A model generated the notes under the pieces. That model ran no database searches. It was not told the origin of the DNA and saw only the letters and a list, made by a program, of their open reading frames with translations. Both the position numbers and the translations under genes were made by a program. This document shows, piece after piece, positions 25,451 to 34,188 of a stretch of DNA of 64,000 nt (position 1 is the stretch's first letter; the number at the start of each line of letters is the position of its first letter). This stretch comes from Streptomyces sp. Ru73 (GTDB lineage: Bacteria > Actinomycetota > Actinomycetes > Streptomycetales > Streptomycetaceae). The stretch is taken from the NCBI RefSeq assembly GCF_002920575.1, contig NZ_PQSQ01000019.1:1-64000 (forward strand), written 5' to 3'.

Positions 25451-26152
25451 ATGGACAACGCGGGGCAGGGACTGCATGCGAAGGTGCTGGAGTCTCTCGG
25501 GCCGGAGATCGCAGCCGGCGAGCACCGGCCGGGCACGGTGCTGCGCACCGACGAGCTGGCCCAGCGCTACGACGTCTCCCGGACGGTCATCCGGGAGGCG
25601 GTACGCGTCCTGGAGTCGATGCACCTGGTCGAGTCCCGGCGCCGGGTGGGCGTGACCGTACGCCCCACCGAGGAGTGGAACGTCTACGATCCGCGGGTCA
25701 TCCGCTGGCGGCTGGCCGGCTCCGACCGCCCCCGCCAGCTGCGCTCCCTCACCGTGCTGCGCTGCGCCATCGAGCCGGTCGCGGCCGGGCTGGCGGCACG
25801 CAACGCCACGCCCGAGCAGTGCGCCGACCTCACCGAGCGGGCCATGGGCATGGTGGCCACCTCACGCGGCCAGCAGCTGGAGGCGTACCTCGTCCACGAC
25901 ACGGCGTTCCACAAGATCCTGCTGACGGCCTCGGGCAACGAGATGTTCGCGCGGCTGCACGAAGTGGTGGCGGCGATCCTCACCGGCCGCACCCACCACC
26001 ACGTGATGTTCACCGACCCCGACCCGGCAGCCGTCACCCTGCACGTCCAGGTCGCCGAGGCGATCCGGACCGGGGACGCGGCCCGCGCCGAGGAGCTGAC
26101 CCGCGAGATCACCGTCGGCGCCATGGCCGAGCTGGACATCCTGGCGCCGTAG
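25451..26152 (+). CDS. GntR-family regulator (FadR/FCD subfamily)
   Basis: 233 aa. The winged HTH is at residues 10-75 (LAQRYDVSRTVIREAVRVLESMHLV). An all-helical FCD domain follows, with metal-site residues expected in HDTAFHKILL, HEVV and HVQV. It is divergent from gntK-gntP, and gluconate or 6-phosphogluconate is the likely inducer. The ATG at 25451 is 14 bp from a 6-bp-arm palindrome, consistent with autoregulation. Confidence 0.92.
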   Translation: MDNAGQGLHAKVLESLGPEIAAGEHRPGTVLRTDELAQRYDVSRTVIREAVRVLESMHLVESRRRVGVTVRPTEEWNVYDPRVIRWRLAGSDRPRQLRSLTVLRCAIEPVAAGLAARNATPEQCADLTERAMGMVATSRGQQLEAYLVHDTAFHKILLTASGNEMFARLHEVVAAILTGRTHHHVMFTDPDPAAVTLHVQVAEAIRTGDAARAEELTREITVGAMAELDILAP

Positions 26153-26173
26153 CGGCGGGCCGGGCGCACGGCC

Positions 26174-26386
26174 TCAGAACAGCGGCTGCTGGCCCGGGAA
26201 CGGCGGCTCCTCCGGGTCGAACAGCTTCTCCGCCGGCGCCATCATGGGCGCCATCCGCCGCGACCCGGGGCAGGAGATCAGCTCCAGCCCCGTACGCCGC
26301 CCCGGCGGGTCGTGCCGGGCGAACCGCCCGCCGACCACGGCGATGTCTCTGGTGCACACGGGACAGGTACGACGCGGTGAGGACAT
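26174..26386 (-). CDS. Small zinc-ribbon-like protein
   Basis: 70 aa. It has CPVC near the N-terminus (residues 8-11) and a lone Cys at 39, then a Pro/Phe-rich tail. Small proteins beginning with CPVC..DIAVVGGRFARHDPPGR are common in Streptomyces; their role is unknown to me. It begins 45 nt after the mutase stop on the same strand and may be its last cistron. Confidence 0.6.
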   Translation of the reverse strand: MSSPRRTCPVCTRDIAVVGGRFARHDPPGRRTGLELISCPGSRRMAPMMAPAEKLFDPEEPPFPGQQPLF

Positions 26387-26431
26387 GACACCAGTGTGAC
26401 GCAGCGCGCGGACCAGGTTCCGCGCCCCGCG

Positions 26432-28030
26432 TCAGAACACGTCGCCGGGGACGTACGCGCCCCACACCCCGCGCAGGGTGTCGCAGACCTCGCCGACCGT
26501 CGCCTTCGCCTTCAGGGCCGCCTTCATCGGGTACAGCACGTTGTCGGTGCCCTCGGCCGCCTTCTTCAGGTCGGCCAGCGCCGTGTCCACCGCGGCCTGG
26601 TCCCGCTCGGCGCGCAGCTTCTTCAGGCGCTCGGCCTGCTGCGCCTCGATGGCCGGGTCGACGCGGAGCGGCTCGTACGGCTCCTCCTCGTCGAGCTGGT
26701 AGCGGTTGACGCCGACGACCACGCGCTCGCCGGAGTCGGTCTCCTGCGCGATGCGGTACGCGCTGCGCTCGATCTCGCTCTTCTGGAAGCCGCGCTCGAT
26801 GGCGGCGACCGCACCGCCCAGCTCCTCGACCTTGCCCATCAGTTCGAGCGCGGCGGCCTCCACGTCATCGGTCATCTTCTCGACGACGTAGGACCCGGCG
26901 AACGGGTCGACGGTGGCGGTCACGTCCGTCTCGTACGCGAGGACCTGCTGCGTACGCAGGGCCAGCCGCGCCGACTTGTCGGTGGGCAGCGCGATGGCCT
27001 CGTCGAAGGAGTTGGTGTGCAGCGACTGCGTACCGCCGAGGACCGCGCCGAGGCCCTGGACCGCGACGCGCACGAGGTTCACCTCGGGCTGCTGGGCCGT
27101 CAGCTGCACGCCCGCCGTCTGCGTGTGGAAACGCAGCATCATCGACTTCGGGTTCTTGGCGCCGAACTCCTCCTTCATGATCCGGGCCCAGATCCGGCGC
27201 GCGGCACGGAACTTGGCGACCTCTTCGAGGATCGTGGTGCGCGCGACGAAGAAGAACGACAGCCGGGGCGCGAAGTCGTCGACGTCCATCCCGGCCGCGA
27301 CGGCGGTCCGTACGTACTCGATGCCGTCAGCGAGCGTGAAGGCGATCTCCTGCGCGGGCGAGGCACCGGCCTCGGCCATGTGGTAGCCGGAGATCGAGAT
27401 GGTGTTCCACTTCGGGATCTCGGCCCTGCAGTACTTGAAGATGTCGGCGATCAGCCGCAGCGAGGGCTTGGGCGGGAAGATGTACGTACCGCGGGCGATG
27501 TACTCCTTGAGCACGTCGTTCTGGATCGTGCCGGTGAGCTCGGCCGGGTCCACGCCCTGCTCCTCGCCCACCAGTTGGTACAGGAGCAGCAGCAGGGCGG
27601 CCGGCGCGTTGATGGTCATCGAGGTGGAGACCTTGTCCAGCGGGATGCCGTCGAACAGCACCCGCATGTCCTCGATCGAGTCGATCGCCACGCCGACCTT
27701 GCCGACCTCGCCCGAGGCGATCGGCGCGTCGGAGTCGTGGCCCATCTGGGTCGGCAGGTCGAAGGCGACCGAGAGGCCCATCGTGCCGTTCTCGATCAGC
27801 TGCTTGTAGCGCGCGTTGGACTCCTTGGCCGTGCCGAAGCCGGCGTACTGGCGCATCGTCCAGGGGCGTCCGGTGTACATCGTGGGGTACACGCCGCGGG
27901 TGTAGGGGTACGCGCCGGGCTCCCCCAGCTTCTCCGCCGGGTCCCAGTCGCCGAGGGCGTCCGGACCGTAGACGGGCTCGATGGGCACACCGCTCTCGGT
28001 GTGCCGGGAGCTGCCGGACTCGCGCGCCAT
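26432..28030 (-). CDS. Acyl-CoA mutase catalytic subunit, methylmalonyl-CoA-mutase-type active site, no B12 domain
   Basis: 532 aa, only the TIM-barrel half of a coenzyme-B12 mutase. The C-terminal cobalamin domain (about 130-150 aa in MutB) is missing, as in IcmA and HcmA. Specificity residues are readable. Tyr62 in RQYAGF and Arg180 in KEYIAR sit 118 residues apart, the same spacing as Tyr89 and Arg207 of methylmalonyl-CoA mutase. IcmA has Phe/Gln and HcmA has Ile/Gln at those places. So a carboxylated substrate (methylmalonyl- or ethylmalonyl-CoA) is predicted. GGGAGG precedes the ATG at 28030. No B12 subunit is nearby. Confidence 0.9.
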   Translation of the reverse strand: MARESGSSRHTESGVPIEPVYGPDALGDWDPAEKLGEPGAYPYTRGVYPTMYTGRPWTMRQYAGFGTAKESNARYKQLIENGTMGLSVAFDLPTQMGHDSDAPIASGEVGKVGVAIDSIEDMRVLFDGIPLDKVSTSMTINAPAALLLLLYQLVGEEQGVDPAELTGTIQNDVLKEYIARGTYIFPPKPSLRLIADIFKYCRAEIPKWNTISISGYHMAEAGASPAQEIAFTLADGIEYVRTAVAAGMDVDDFAPRLSFFFVARTTILEEVAKFRAARRIWARIMKEEFGAKNPKSMMLRFHTQTAGVQLTAQQPEVNLVRVAVQGLGAVLGGTQSLHTNSFDEAIALPTDKSARLALRTQQVLAYETDVTATVDPFAGSYVVEKMTDDVEAAALELMGKVEELGGAVAAIERGFQKSEIERSAYRIAQETDSGERVVVGVNRYQLDEEEPYEPLRVDPAIEAQQAERLKKLRAERDQAAVDTALADLKKAAEGTDNVLYPMKAALKAKATVGEVCDTLRGVWGAYVPGDVF

Positions 28031-28233
28031 GGTGCTGCCTCCCGCTGTGCTGCTGAACAGTCTTGCTGGGCTACTACCCGGTAATGACGGACCTTCGCGA
28101 CGGACTGTAGTGGCGGGCGTGCGCGCCGTGGAGGGGCACGCCCTGGGACCTTGCTCACAGCATGACCGCAGGTTCGGCGGGCCGCAGCGCCGGGAACGAA
28201 TGAGAGGGGCGGGTGAGACCACAGGGGTGGGAT

Positions 28234-29088
28234 ATGCGTCGCAGCAGGGCCTTCCGCACGCTGACCGGGACGCTGGCACTGACCGCGGTGCTGACGGCGG
28301 CCGCCGGCTGCAAGGAGATGCGGATACGCGTCGACGACGGCAAGGGCGCCGGGCACGCGGCGCCGCGCACGGCCGCCCCGGCGGCGCCGGCCGCGCCCGC
28401 GTCCTCCCCTCCCGCGGCGAAGCCGCCGGAGCCGTCGACGGCTCCGAAGCCGCGCCCGAAGCCGGTACTGGCGCCGGGCGCCCGCGGCGAGCAGGTCCGC
28501 GACCTCCAGGCCCGCCTGCGCCGCCTGAAGCACTTCGACCGGAACCCCACGGGGTACTACGGCTCCGTGACCGCCGCCGCGGTCTCCGCCTTCCAGCGCG
28601 ACCGGGGCCTGCCGCGCACGGGCACGGTGGACGGGGCGACGCTGAGCGCCCTGCACGCGCGGACGGGCAGGCCCGCGCGGAGCGAGCTGTACCCGCTCAC
28701 CACCCGGCCGGTCGCGGCGCCCGACAAACGGTGCCTGCGGGGCCGCGTGATCTGCATCAGCAAGACGAGTGACACGCTGGCATGGATGGTTGACGGCCGC
28801 GTCGTGTCGGCGATGGACGTGCGCTTCGGCTCGCAGTACACGCCCACGCGTGAGGGCACCTTCGCGGTGACGTTCAAGAGCCGCCACCACGTCTCGACGA
28901 TCTACCACACGGCGATGCCGTACGCGATGTTCTTCAGCGGCGGCCAGGCGATCCACTACTCGGCGGACTTCGCGGCCCGCGGTTACTCCGGCGCCTCGCA
29001 CGGTTGCGTCAACGTCCGCGACAGGAAGCAGATCGCAACACTGTTCGCGCAGGTCAGGCCGGGTACGAAGGTCGTCATATACAAGTAG
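28234..29088 (+). CDS. L,D-transpeptidase lipoprotein with peptidoglycan-binding domain
   Basis: 284 aa. A lipoprotein signal peptide has its lipobox Cys at 26 (TAAAGC). An Ala/Pro-rich linker follows, then a PG_binding_1 domain at about 80-140 ([16 protein letters not shown]) and a YkuD domain at about 170-284. The catalytic motif is SHGCVNV, with Cys258. It cross-links peptidoglycan 3-3 or attaches proteins at the outer face. The ATG at 28234 was preferred over a GTG at 28213, because it gives a proper signal peptide and has AGGGG upstream. Confidence 0.92.
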   Translation: MRRSRAFRTLTGTLALTAVLTAAAGCKEMRIRVDDGKGAGHAAPRTAAPAAPAAPASSPPAAKPPEPSTAPKPRPKPVLAPGARGEQVRDLQARLRRLKHFDRNPTGYYGSVTAAAVSAFQRDRGLPRTGTVDGATLSALHARTGRPARSELYPLTTRPVAAPDKRCLRGRVICISKTSDTLAWMVDGRVVSAMDVRFGSQYTPTREGTFAVTFKSRHHVSTIYHTAMPYAMFFSGGQAIHYSADFAARGYSGASHGCVNVRDRKQIATLFAQVRPGTKVVIYK

Positions 29089-29100
29089 CGCACAAGAAAG

Positions 29101-29139
29101 GGCGCGAGCGGGGCCGGGGGAACGTGCCCCGCTCGCGCC
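29101..29139. terminator. Terminator after the L,D-transpeptidase
   Basis: A perfect 14-bp stem (GGCGCGAGCGGGGC, 29101-29114, with 29126-29139) and 11-nt loop start 12 nt after the stop. It lies between converging genes, so it may act for both. Confidence 0.8.
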
Positions 29140-29260
29140 GACGCGCGGTGCCGTAGGTACGGGGGGAACCCCGGCTCCCGCGCAGCCGATGACCAGTCGG
29201 CTTCAGTACGTACAGCGTCACCGGCTCCAAAAACGTCACACCGGTTGGTCAGGAGGGGGG

Positions 29261-30421
29261 TCAGCCGGTCGGGGACGGTGTGGCGGAGGGGGTCGCCGCC
29301 TGCTCCGGCGAGGCCGTCTCCGACGGTGACGGGTCGGCCGACGAGTCCTCCAGCGGCGACGGGGAGACGCTCACGCCCGGCGCGTAGCCCTGGTGGCTGC
29401 CGTCGTCGTCACCGCCCTGGCCGCCCGAGCTCTGGTCCTCCCCGGTGCCCGCGGAGCCCCCGGTGTCTCCGCTGCCGCCGGAGCCGCCGTCCCCGGACGA
29501 ACCGCCGTCGGACGAGCCGCCGTCGGAGGAACCGCCGGTCCCGCCGGTCGTCGTGTGGGAGCCGCCGAGCCCGCCCCCGGTGAGGCCGTTCTTCTGGACG
29601 TACTGCTTGCAGAGCAGGCGCAGCTTCTCCGTGCCGCCCGCCGCGCGCTCCAGTCCGCGCACCCGCTCGGGGTCGGCGGCCGGGGTGCGGCCCGCGGCGT
29701 AGTCGCGGCAGAAGGCGAGTGCGGCAGCGCGCCGTTCGGCCTTGTCGCCGCCGTCCAGCCCGCCCCCGCCGGGGGTGAGGTCGGGGACCGGCAGCCGTAC
29801 GGTGCCGTCGCCGGGGCTCGGCCGGCCGCCCGTGGCGCCGGGTGACGCGGGCGTGGCCGGGTCGGCGGACTCCGGGTCGGCCTGCGGGGAGCGGGTGCCG
29901 CCGTCGGGTCCGTCGGTGTCGTGCGCCCGGCTCTCCAGCGGGCTCGGGGTGACGGCGGCCGAGACGCTGGGGGACGGCGCGGGCTCGCCGCTGTGGAAGG
30001 GGGTGGGGAGGACGCCGGTACCTGCGGCCACCGCCACGCCGCCGAGGGCGCAGCCGGCCAGGGCGACGGCGAGGCCGCGCCGGAAGGGGCGGCCGATGCG
30101 GGAGCGTTCGGTGCGGGACGCGCCGCCGGGCACGCGCCGCACCACGGGTATCCCGTCCTCCGCCGCTTCCTCGGCCACGTTTCCCGCCGCGGCAGTGTCG
30201 CGCGTAGACCGGCCCGCCGAAGCCTGCCGGAAGGCGGCGACGGCGGCCTCCTCGCCCGGGAGCGCCGTGCCGGGGGCGGGCGCCGCCGCGGTCATGGCGG
30301 CCGCGGAGAGCAGGTCGTCGAGCTCCCGTGCGCCGTGGCCGCGTCCGGCATCGACCCGTTCGCCACGCAGCAAGCGCTCCGCGGCGTCCTCGTCGAGCCA
30401 GCTGTACCGGTCGTCGGCCAT
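29261..30421 (-). CDS. Single-pass membrane protein paired with ECF sigma factor (cassette A, putative anti-sigma)
   Basis: 386 aa. The cytoplasmic part (about 1-110) carries a conserved GEEAAVAAFRQA helix. One TM segment is at about 120-145 (LAVALAGCALGGVAVAAG). A long outside part follows, with a two-Cys helical unit (FCRDYAAG and LLCKQYV) and a Gly/Ser/Asp low-complexity tail. Its ATG overlaps the sigma stop by one nt (TGATG). By position and topology it is a candidate anti-sigma or sensor, but no ZAS zinc motif is visible. It is paralogous to 31589-32455. Confidence 0.75.
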   Translation of the reverse strand: MADDRYSWLDEDAAERLLRGERVDAGRGHGARELDDLLSAAAMTAAAPAPGTALPGEEAAVAAFRQASAGRSTRDTAAAGNVAEEAAEDGIPVVRRVPGGASRTERSRIGRPFRRGLAVALAGCALGGVAVAAGTGVLPTPFHSGEPAPSPSVSAAVTPSPLESRAHDTDGPDGGTRSPQADPESADPATPASPGATGGRPSPGDGTVRLPVPDLTPGGGGLDGGDKAERRAAALAFCRDYAAGRTPAADPERVRGLERAAGGTEKLRLLCKQYVQKNGLTGGGLGGSHTTTGGTGGSSDGGSSDGGSSGDGGSGGSGDTGGSAGTGEDQSSGGQGGDDDGSHQGYAPGVSVSPSPLEDSSADPSPSETASPEQAATPSATPSPTG

Positions 30422-31188
30422 CACATGTCCTTCTGCGTACGTGCGGCCGTTTCCGTCACACCGGGTACGCACGGTTCCGTTCCCCCGGACCGGCCCCCGC
30501 GGCGCTGCAGAGGCACCTCGCCCACGGGCCCGCCGGCCGGCCCCTTCCCTGGTGAAGGACGGTCGGGAAGGTGTTCGGGTTGCTCCGCCGGAACACCGGC
30601 TTCAGCGGCCTCCTGGCCCTCGCCCGGCCCGGTGATCAGCTCGGCGAGGCGGCGCAGTCCGCGGTGGGCCGCCGTGCGCACGGCCCCCGGGCGCTTGCCG
30701 AGGACGCCGGCCGCGGACTTGGCGTCGAGCCCGACGACCACGCGCAGCACCACCGCCTCGGCCTGGTCCTGCGGGAGCTGGGAGATCAGCCGGAAGGCGC
30801 GCCCCGTGCCGAGCGACTCCAGGGCCTCGCCGACCGTGTCTGACGGGCCCGGCTTGTCGGCCAGTTCGGTCTCGTCACCGCCGATGGCCGGGCGGCGGCC
30901 GCGCATGCGGATGTGGTCCAGGGCGCGGTTGCGTGCGATGCGGGCGGCCCAGCCGCGGAAGCGGTCGGCGTCACCGCTGAACCGGGCGAGGTCACGGGTG
31001 ATCTGCAGCCAGGCCTCGGAGGCGACATCCTCTGCGTCCGCTTCGCCCACCAAAGTCCGTACATATCCGAGAAGACGCGGATGTACGGCTCGGTAGACGG
31101 TGCGGAAGGCCGCCTCGTCGCCGTCCTGTGCCGCCTGTACGGCGACCGTCAACCGGCTGTCGTCCGGCTGAGTGTCGTCCCCTTGCAC
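30421..31188 (-). CDS. ECF RNA polymerase sigma factor (cassette A)
   Basis: 255 aa from the GTG at 31188, chosen because AGGATGG precedes it; an ATG at 31215 is the alternative. Sigma region 2 covers about 10-80 (AWLQITRDLARF, FRGWAARIARNRALDHIR). Region 4 covers about 115-170 (LPQDQAEAVVLRVVVGLD, GKRPGAVRTAAHRGLRRL). About 60 extra Pro/Gly-rich residues follow region 4. It directs polymerase to a small regulon, probably under control of the coupled membrane protein. It resembles the sigma factor at 32466-33083 over most of its length. Confidence 0.9.
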   Translation of the reverse strand: MQGDDTQPDDSRLTVAVQAAQDGDEAAFRTVYRAVHPRLLGYVRTLVGEADAEDVASEAWLQITRDLARFSGDADRFRGWAARIARNRALDHIRMRGRRPAIGGDETELADKPGPSDTVGEALESLGTGRAFRLISQLPQDQAEAVVLRVVVGLDAKSAAGVLGKRPGAVRTAAHRGLRRLAELITGPGEGQEAAEAGVPAEQPEHLPDRPSPGKGPAGGPVGEVPLQRRGGRSGGTEPCVPGVTETAARTQKDM

Positions 31189-31588
31189 GGGTCCATCCTG
31201 TCGCACGCGGAACATCCGCTGCCCGGTCGTTGCTGCCTGCGTCTGCTGCCGGCGCCCGGCTACCGCAGGTAAAGGAACTGCTGCTGGCGCCGACGGTATC
31301 CCGTGGTGCCCCGTACGCCGAAGTAAGTACGCCCGGCCGTCCGCCGGCCCCGCCGGGCCGCCGTATGACGCGCGACGGGCGCACCGACCGGCGCGGACCT
31401 GCACGTTACGGGCATCGGCCGCCCTGCGTCCAGAGTCGCCGGGATGCGGCCGTCCGCACGGCGCGTGACGCGGCTGTGACGCTTTCGGCGCCGTCGGCGC
31501 TGTAGAGGGTGAGGGCGCGACGCCGCCCTCCCTGAGCGACGGCCGGGGCCTCTCCTGTGGGGGGTGGCGGCCCCGGCCGTCCCCTTCC
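31189..31588. other. Gene-free 400-bp stretch between the two sigma cassettes
   Basis: No credible gene is seen. It contains the terminator of cassette B (31538-31581) on the right and must hold the cassette A promoter on the left. No -35/-10 pair stands out. The only repeat noticed is a GCGTCAC direct repeat in the leader strand near 31470. Confidence 0.5.
31538..31581 (-). terminator. Terminator of sigma cassette B
   Basis: A perfect 13-bp stem (GACGGCCGGGGCC at 31538-31550, partner 31569-31581) with an 18-nt loop begins 7 nt past the stop of the cassette B membrane gene. It shows that the two cassettes are separate transcription units. Confidence 0.7.
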
Positions 31589-32455
31589 TCACTTCTCCCG
31601 GTGCCCGCGCCCGTTCTCCGGCGCGGCGGACCGCTCGGCGCCCGGAGCCTTCTTCCCGCGCTCGTCCTTCTCCGCCCCGCGCTCGTCCTGCTTCGTCGGG
31701 CGGTCCTGCTTCGGCCGGCGGGCCTGCCGGGCCTTCTTCGCCTTCGCCCGCCGTTCGGCCTGGGCCGCCTTCTCGGGCTGCTTCGCCGACTGCGGGTGCG
31801 CGGGCCCGTCCGGCTTCGTGTGGCCCTGGCTCCTGCCCGGCTCACCCGGCTGCTCGTGGCCGTGGCCCGTGCCCTGGCCGCCGTCCCGGCCCTTGCCCTG
31901 GTCGCCGTGGCTGCCGTCCCGGCCCTTGCCGTGCTTGCCGTGCTCCCCGTGGTTGCCGTGCTTCCCGTGGCCCTTCGCGCCGTGCTGCTTCTCGCCGTGC
32001 CCCGGCAGGTGGCCCGGCGGTACGGGCGGGGGCGAGACGAGCGGGATGACGGGGTCCGTCGACGAGTCGGGGCGCAGGGACGGTGGCGTGGCGCTGCCGG
32101 GCGCCGTGTGCGAGGGGCGGGGCCGTTCCGGCGTGCTGCCGGGGAAGGTGCCCATGGCCGCCGCCGCGACGCCGCCCAGCGTCACCGACGCCAGCAGCGC
32201 GCCGACCGCGGCGCGCACCGGCAGTCCGGCGCGCCGGACCGTACGCGGGCGCCAGTCGTCCCGCCGCCGGGTGCCCGCCGCCTGCTGCCGGGCCTCCTGG
32301 GCCGCGCGGAACGCGGCGACCGCCCGCCGTTCCCCCTCGGGCGTGACGGGGGAACCGGCACGCACCGCGGCGCCGAGCAGTTCGCCCAGCGCGGCGGGGC
32401 CGCCCCCGTCGTCGTCACCGGACGCCGCGCCGGCGCTCCTGGAACCGCCACCCAT
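31589..32455 (-). CDS. Single-pass membrane protein paired with ECF sigma factor (cassette B, putative anti-sigma)
   Basis: 288 aa. A cytoplasmic helix with GERRAVAAFRAAQEAR near residue 42 parallels the cassette A partner. One TM is at about 80-102 (AAVGALLASVTLGGVAAAA). The outside tail is extremely low-complexity: His/Gly/Lys repeats (HGKHGNHGEHGKHGKG) and then a Lys/Arg/Glu-rich end. It starts 10 nt after the sigma stop. It is probably an anti-sigma or envelope sensor. The His-rich tail could bind metal, which is speculation. Confidence 0.7.
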   Translation of the reverse strand: MGGGSRSAGAASGDDDGGGPAALGELLGAAVRAGSPVTPEGERRAVAAFRAAQEARQQAAGTRRRDDWRPRTVRRAGLPVRAAVGALLASVTLGGVAAAAMGTFPGSTPERPRPSHTAPGSATPPSLRPDSSTDPVIPLVSPPPVPPGHLPGHGEKQHGAKGHGKHGNHGEHGKHGKGRDGSHGDQGKGRDGGQGTGHGHEQPGEPGRSQGHTKPDGPAHPQSAKQPEKAAQAERRAKAKKARQARRPKQDRPTKQDERGAEKDERGKKAPGAERSAAPENGRGHREK

Positions 32456-32465
32456 GCGTGGCCCC

Positions 32466-33083
32466 TCACCTTCTCCGTTTGTTCCTCGTACCGCTTCCGT
32501 CGCCCCCGTCCGCGCCGCCGCCCAGCTCCTCCGCCAGCCGCCGCAGCCCGCGGTGGACCGACGTCCGCACGGCGCCGGGGCGCTTGCCCAGGACGCGGGC
32601 GGCCGCCGGGCCGTCGAGACCGACGACGACGCGCAGCAGCACCGCCTCGCCCTGCTCGCGCGGCAGCCCCGCGATCAGTGCCAGCACCCGTTCGGTCGAG
32701 AGGGTCTCCAGGGCCTGCTCGAAGGTGCTGTGCGGCCCCGGCAGCTCGGCCAGCTCCGGTTCGAGCCCGGCCGCGCGCGGCCGTGCCTTCTGCCGGCGCA
32801 GCAGGTCCAGCGCCCGGTGCCGGGCGATGGTCGCGGTCCAGCCGCGGAACCCCGCGCCGTCCCCGCGGAACCGCCCGAGGTCGCGGGCGATCTCCAGCCA
32901 CGCCTCGGCCGCCACGTCCTCGGCCTCCTCGCCGACGAGTCCGCGCAGGTAGCCGAGGAGTCCCGGCTGCACCAGGCGGTACGCGGCCGCGAAGGCGGCC
33001 TCGTCGCCCTGCTGCGCCCGTGCCACGGCCGCGCCCAGCTCCGCGTCGCGCGCCTGCGCGCGACGGGATTCCCCTCGGCCCAA
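32466..33083 (-). CDS. ECF RNA polymerase sigma factor (cassette B)
   Basis: 205 aa from a TTG at 33083, supported by AGAGGA 7-8 nt upstream; no ATG or GTG fits. Region 2 (GDEAAFAAAYRLVQPGLLGYL, AWLEIARDLGRF) and region 4 (GEAVLLRVVVGLD, GKRPGAVRTSVHRGLRRLAE) are clear. It shares runs such as VLGKRPGAVRT with the cassette A sigma, so the two are recent or well-conserved paralogs. Its partner is the membrane gene 10 nt downstream. Confidence 0.9.
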   Translation of the reverse strand: MGRGESRRAQARDAELGAAVARAQQGDEAAFAAAYRLVQPGLLGYLRGLVGEEAEDVAAEAWLEIARDLGRFRGDGAGFRGWTATIARHRALDLLRRQKARPRAAGLEPELAELPGPHSTFEQALETLSTERVLALIAGLPREQGEAVLLRVVVGLDGPAAARVLGKRPGAVRTSVHRGLRRLAEELGGGADGGDGSGTRNKRRR

Positions 33084-33497
33084 CCGCTGTCCTCTTCGTA
33101 CGTGTGGGTCCGCGCCACCCGTGGGGGCATGACCCGGATCAGGGCGTCTGCGCCCCCGATGACATCAGCGTCGGGACAGACGGAAATGTCACAGTGTTAC
33201 GCGTGCGACGCCGGGGGCCGACCGCACGGCCCGGCCGCACAGCATCATCGGACGGCGCCGCTCCGACAGCACGGTCGGACGGCGCCCGTCAACGGGACCG
33301 CACCGGTCGGCCGGACCACACCGGCCAGTCAGACGACGCCCGTCAGCCGAACAACACCGGTCAGCCGGACGGCACCCGTCAGCCGAACAACACCGGCCGG
33401 ACGACGCAGGTCCGACGGCACCGGCCCAGCGGCGCCGGCCCGACGGCACCGGCCCGGCGGACCGGTCCGTCGCGGCACCAGGCAGGCGCCGCACCGC
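33084..33497. other. Gene-free stretch upstream of sigma cassette B
   Basis: 414 bp. The half next to the sigma start should hold its promoter; on the leftward strand it reads GTAACACTGTGACATTTCCGTC, AAC and CGTC being elements typical of ECF promoters but at a short 13-nt spacing. The other half is the 18-bp tandem repeat (33279-33404) followed by looser GC-rich repeats to about 33480. I see no convincing gene. Confidence 0.5.
33279..33404. repeat. 18-bp tandem repeat, seven copies
   Basis: Seven head-to-tail units of 18 bp begin at 33279, 33297, 33315, 33333, 33351, 33369 and 33387. An example unit is ACAACACCGGTCAGCCGG. Units differ by a few bases. Read rightward in one frame each unit encodes a hexapeptide T-(A/T)-P-V-(S/x)-R, and many of the differences fall in third codon positions. 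Looser 15-bp CGGCACCGGCCC-type repeats follow. Confidence 0.8.
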
Positions 33498-34071
33498 TCA
33501 GACGGTCCCGCGGGCCTGGCGGGAGCAGACCGCGCGCATGACCCGGCGGCCCTCGGCGGAGATCTCCACGGCCTGGCGCAGGCCGACGGGGTTCTCTCCG
33601 GCCAGCAGTTCCAGGATCGTCGTCTGGCGGCGCAGTTCGGCCTCGACCAGCGGGGTCATGCCCTCCGTACGGCCCGCGCGGCGGTCCTCCAGGGACGGCG
33701 CGTCCTCGTCCGCCCGGCCCGCGGGGTCCAGCAGGTGGTGGATGCGGAGCGCCGCGAGCGAGCAGTCCTCGGCCCAGGCGCGGAGCGCGGCCTCGTCGGT
33801 GCGGCTGGCCGGCGCGGCGTCCACCATGCGCTGGGCCAGCAGGGCCGGCTCGGCCTCGCCCGGCGCGGCGTCCGCCGGTCCGTCGGGCAGCAGGGCCCGT
33901 ACCGCGGTCAGCTGGGGCCCCCACGCCGCGCCGTCGGCCGCGAGGCTCGCCCACAGCGGGCGCAGCGCGTCGTCGCCGGCGCCGAGGAGCGGCAGACAGC
34001 GGTCCAGGCAGGCGAGGCCGCTCGCCGCCAGCCCGCGCGCGTCCGCGCGCGACCAGTTCCACCAGGCTCAT
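33498..34071 (-). pseudogene. Hypothetical protein, frameshifted near its start
   Basis: The good coding frame runs leftward from about 34040 to a stop at 33498 (about 180 codons: LAASGLACLDRCLPLLGAG... to SRQARGTV), but it has no start codon before codon 80. The natural start, an ATG at 34069-34071 with AAGGCG upstream, is in a different frame (MSLVELVAR). The frames can be joined by a two-base insertion (or one-base deletion) inside the CG-repeat around 34035-34050. This is either a real frameshift by CG slippage or a sequencing error. I do not recognise the family; it is helical and Ala/Leu-rich. Confidence 0.6.
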
Positions 34072-34188
34072 GACGTACGCCTTCCCCTTCGCCGGGCAGT
34101 CCCTTGCTGGGCCGTACTGCGTGCCGGGGCGCGGGAACGTCACAGCGGACCGTGACAGACCGGGAGGAAGGCGTACGTCCGTCTCCGC

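Noticed and set aside
33189..33494. Leftward Cys-rich ORF over the 18-bp repeats
   Set aside because: Its hexapeptide (CxxADGRR type) varies at non-third positions and there is no ribosome-binding site. The repeat's codon-like pattern is on the other strand.
31557..34073. Very long rightward open frame across both sigma B cassette genes and the repeat
   Set aside because: Most of it is the complement of two well-supported leftward genes. Only the hexapeptide repeat section looks codon-like, and it lacks a start, a stop of its own or a ribosome-binding site.
34139..34156. GTCAC-N8-GTGAC inverted repeat upstream of the frameshifted gene
   Set aside because: Five-base arms are expected by chance in a window of this size and base composition, and no second copy is nearby.
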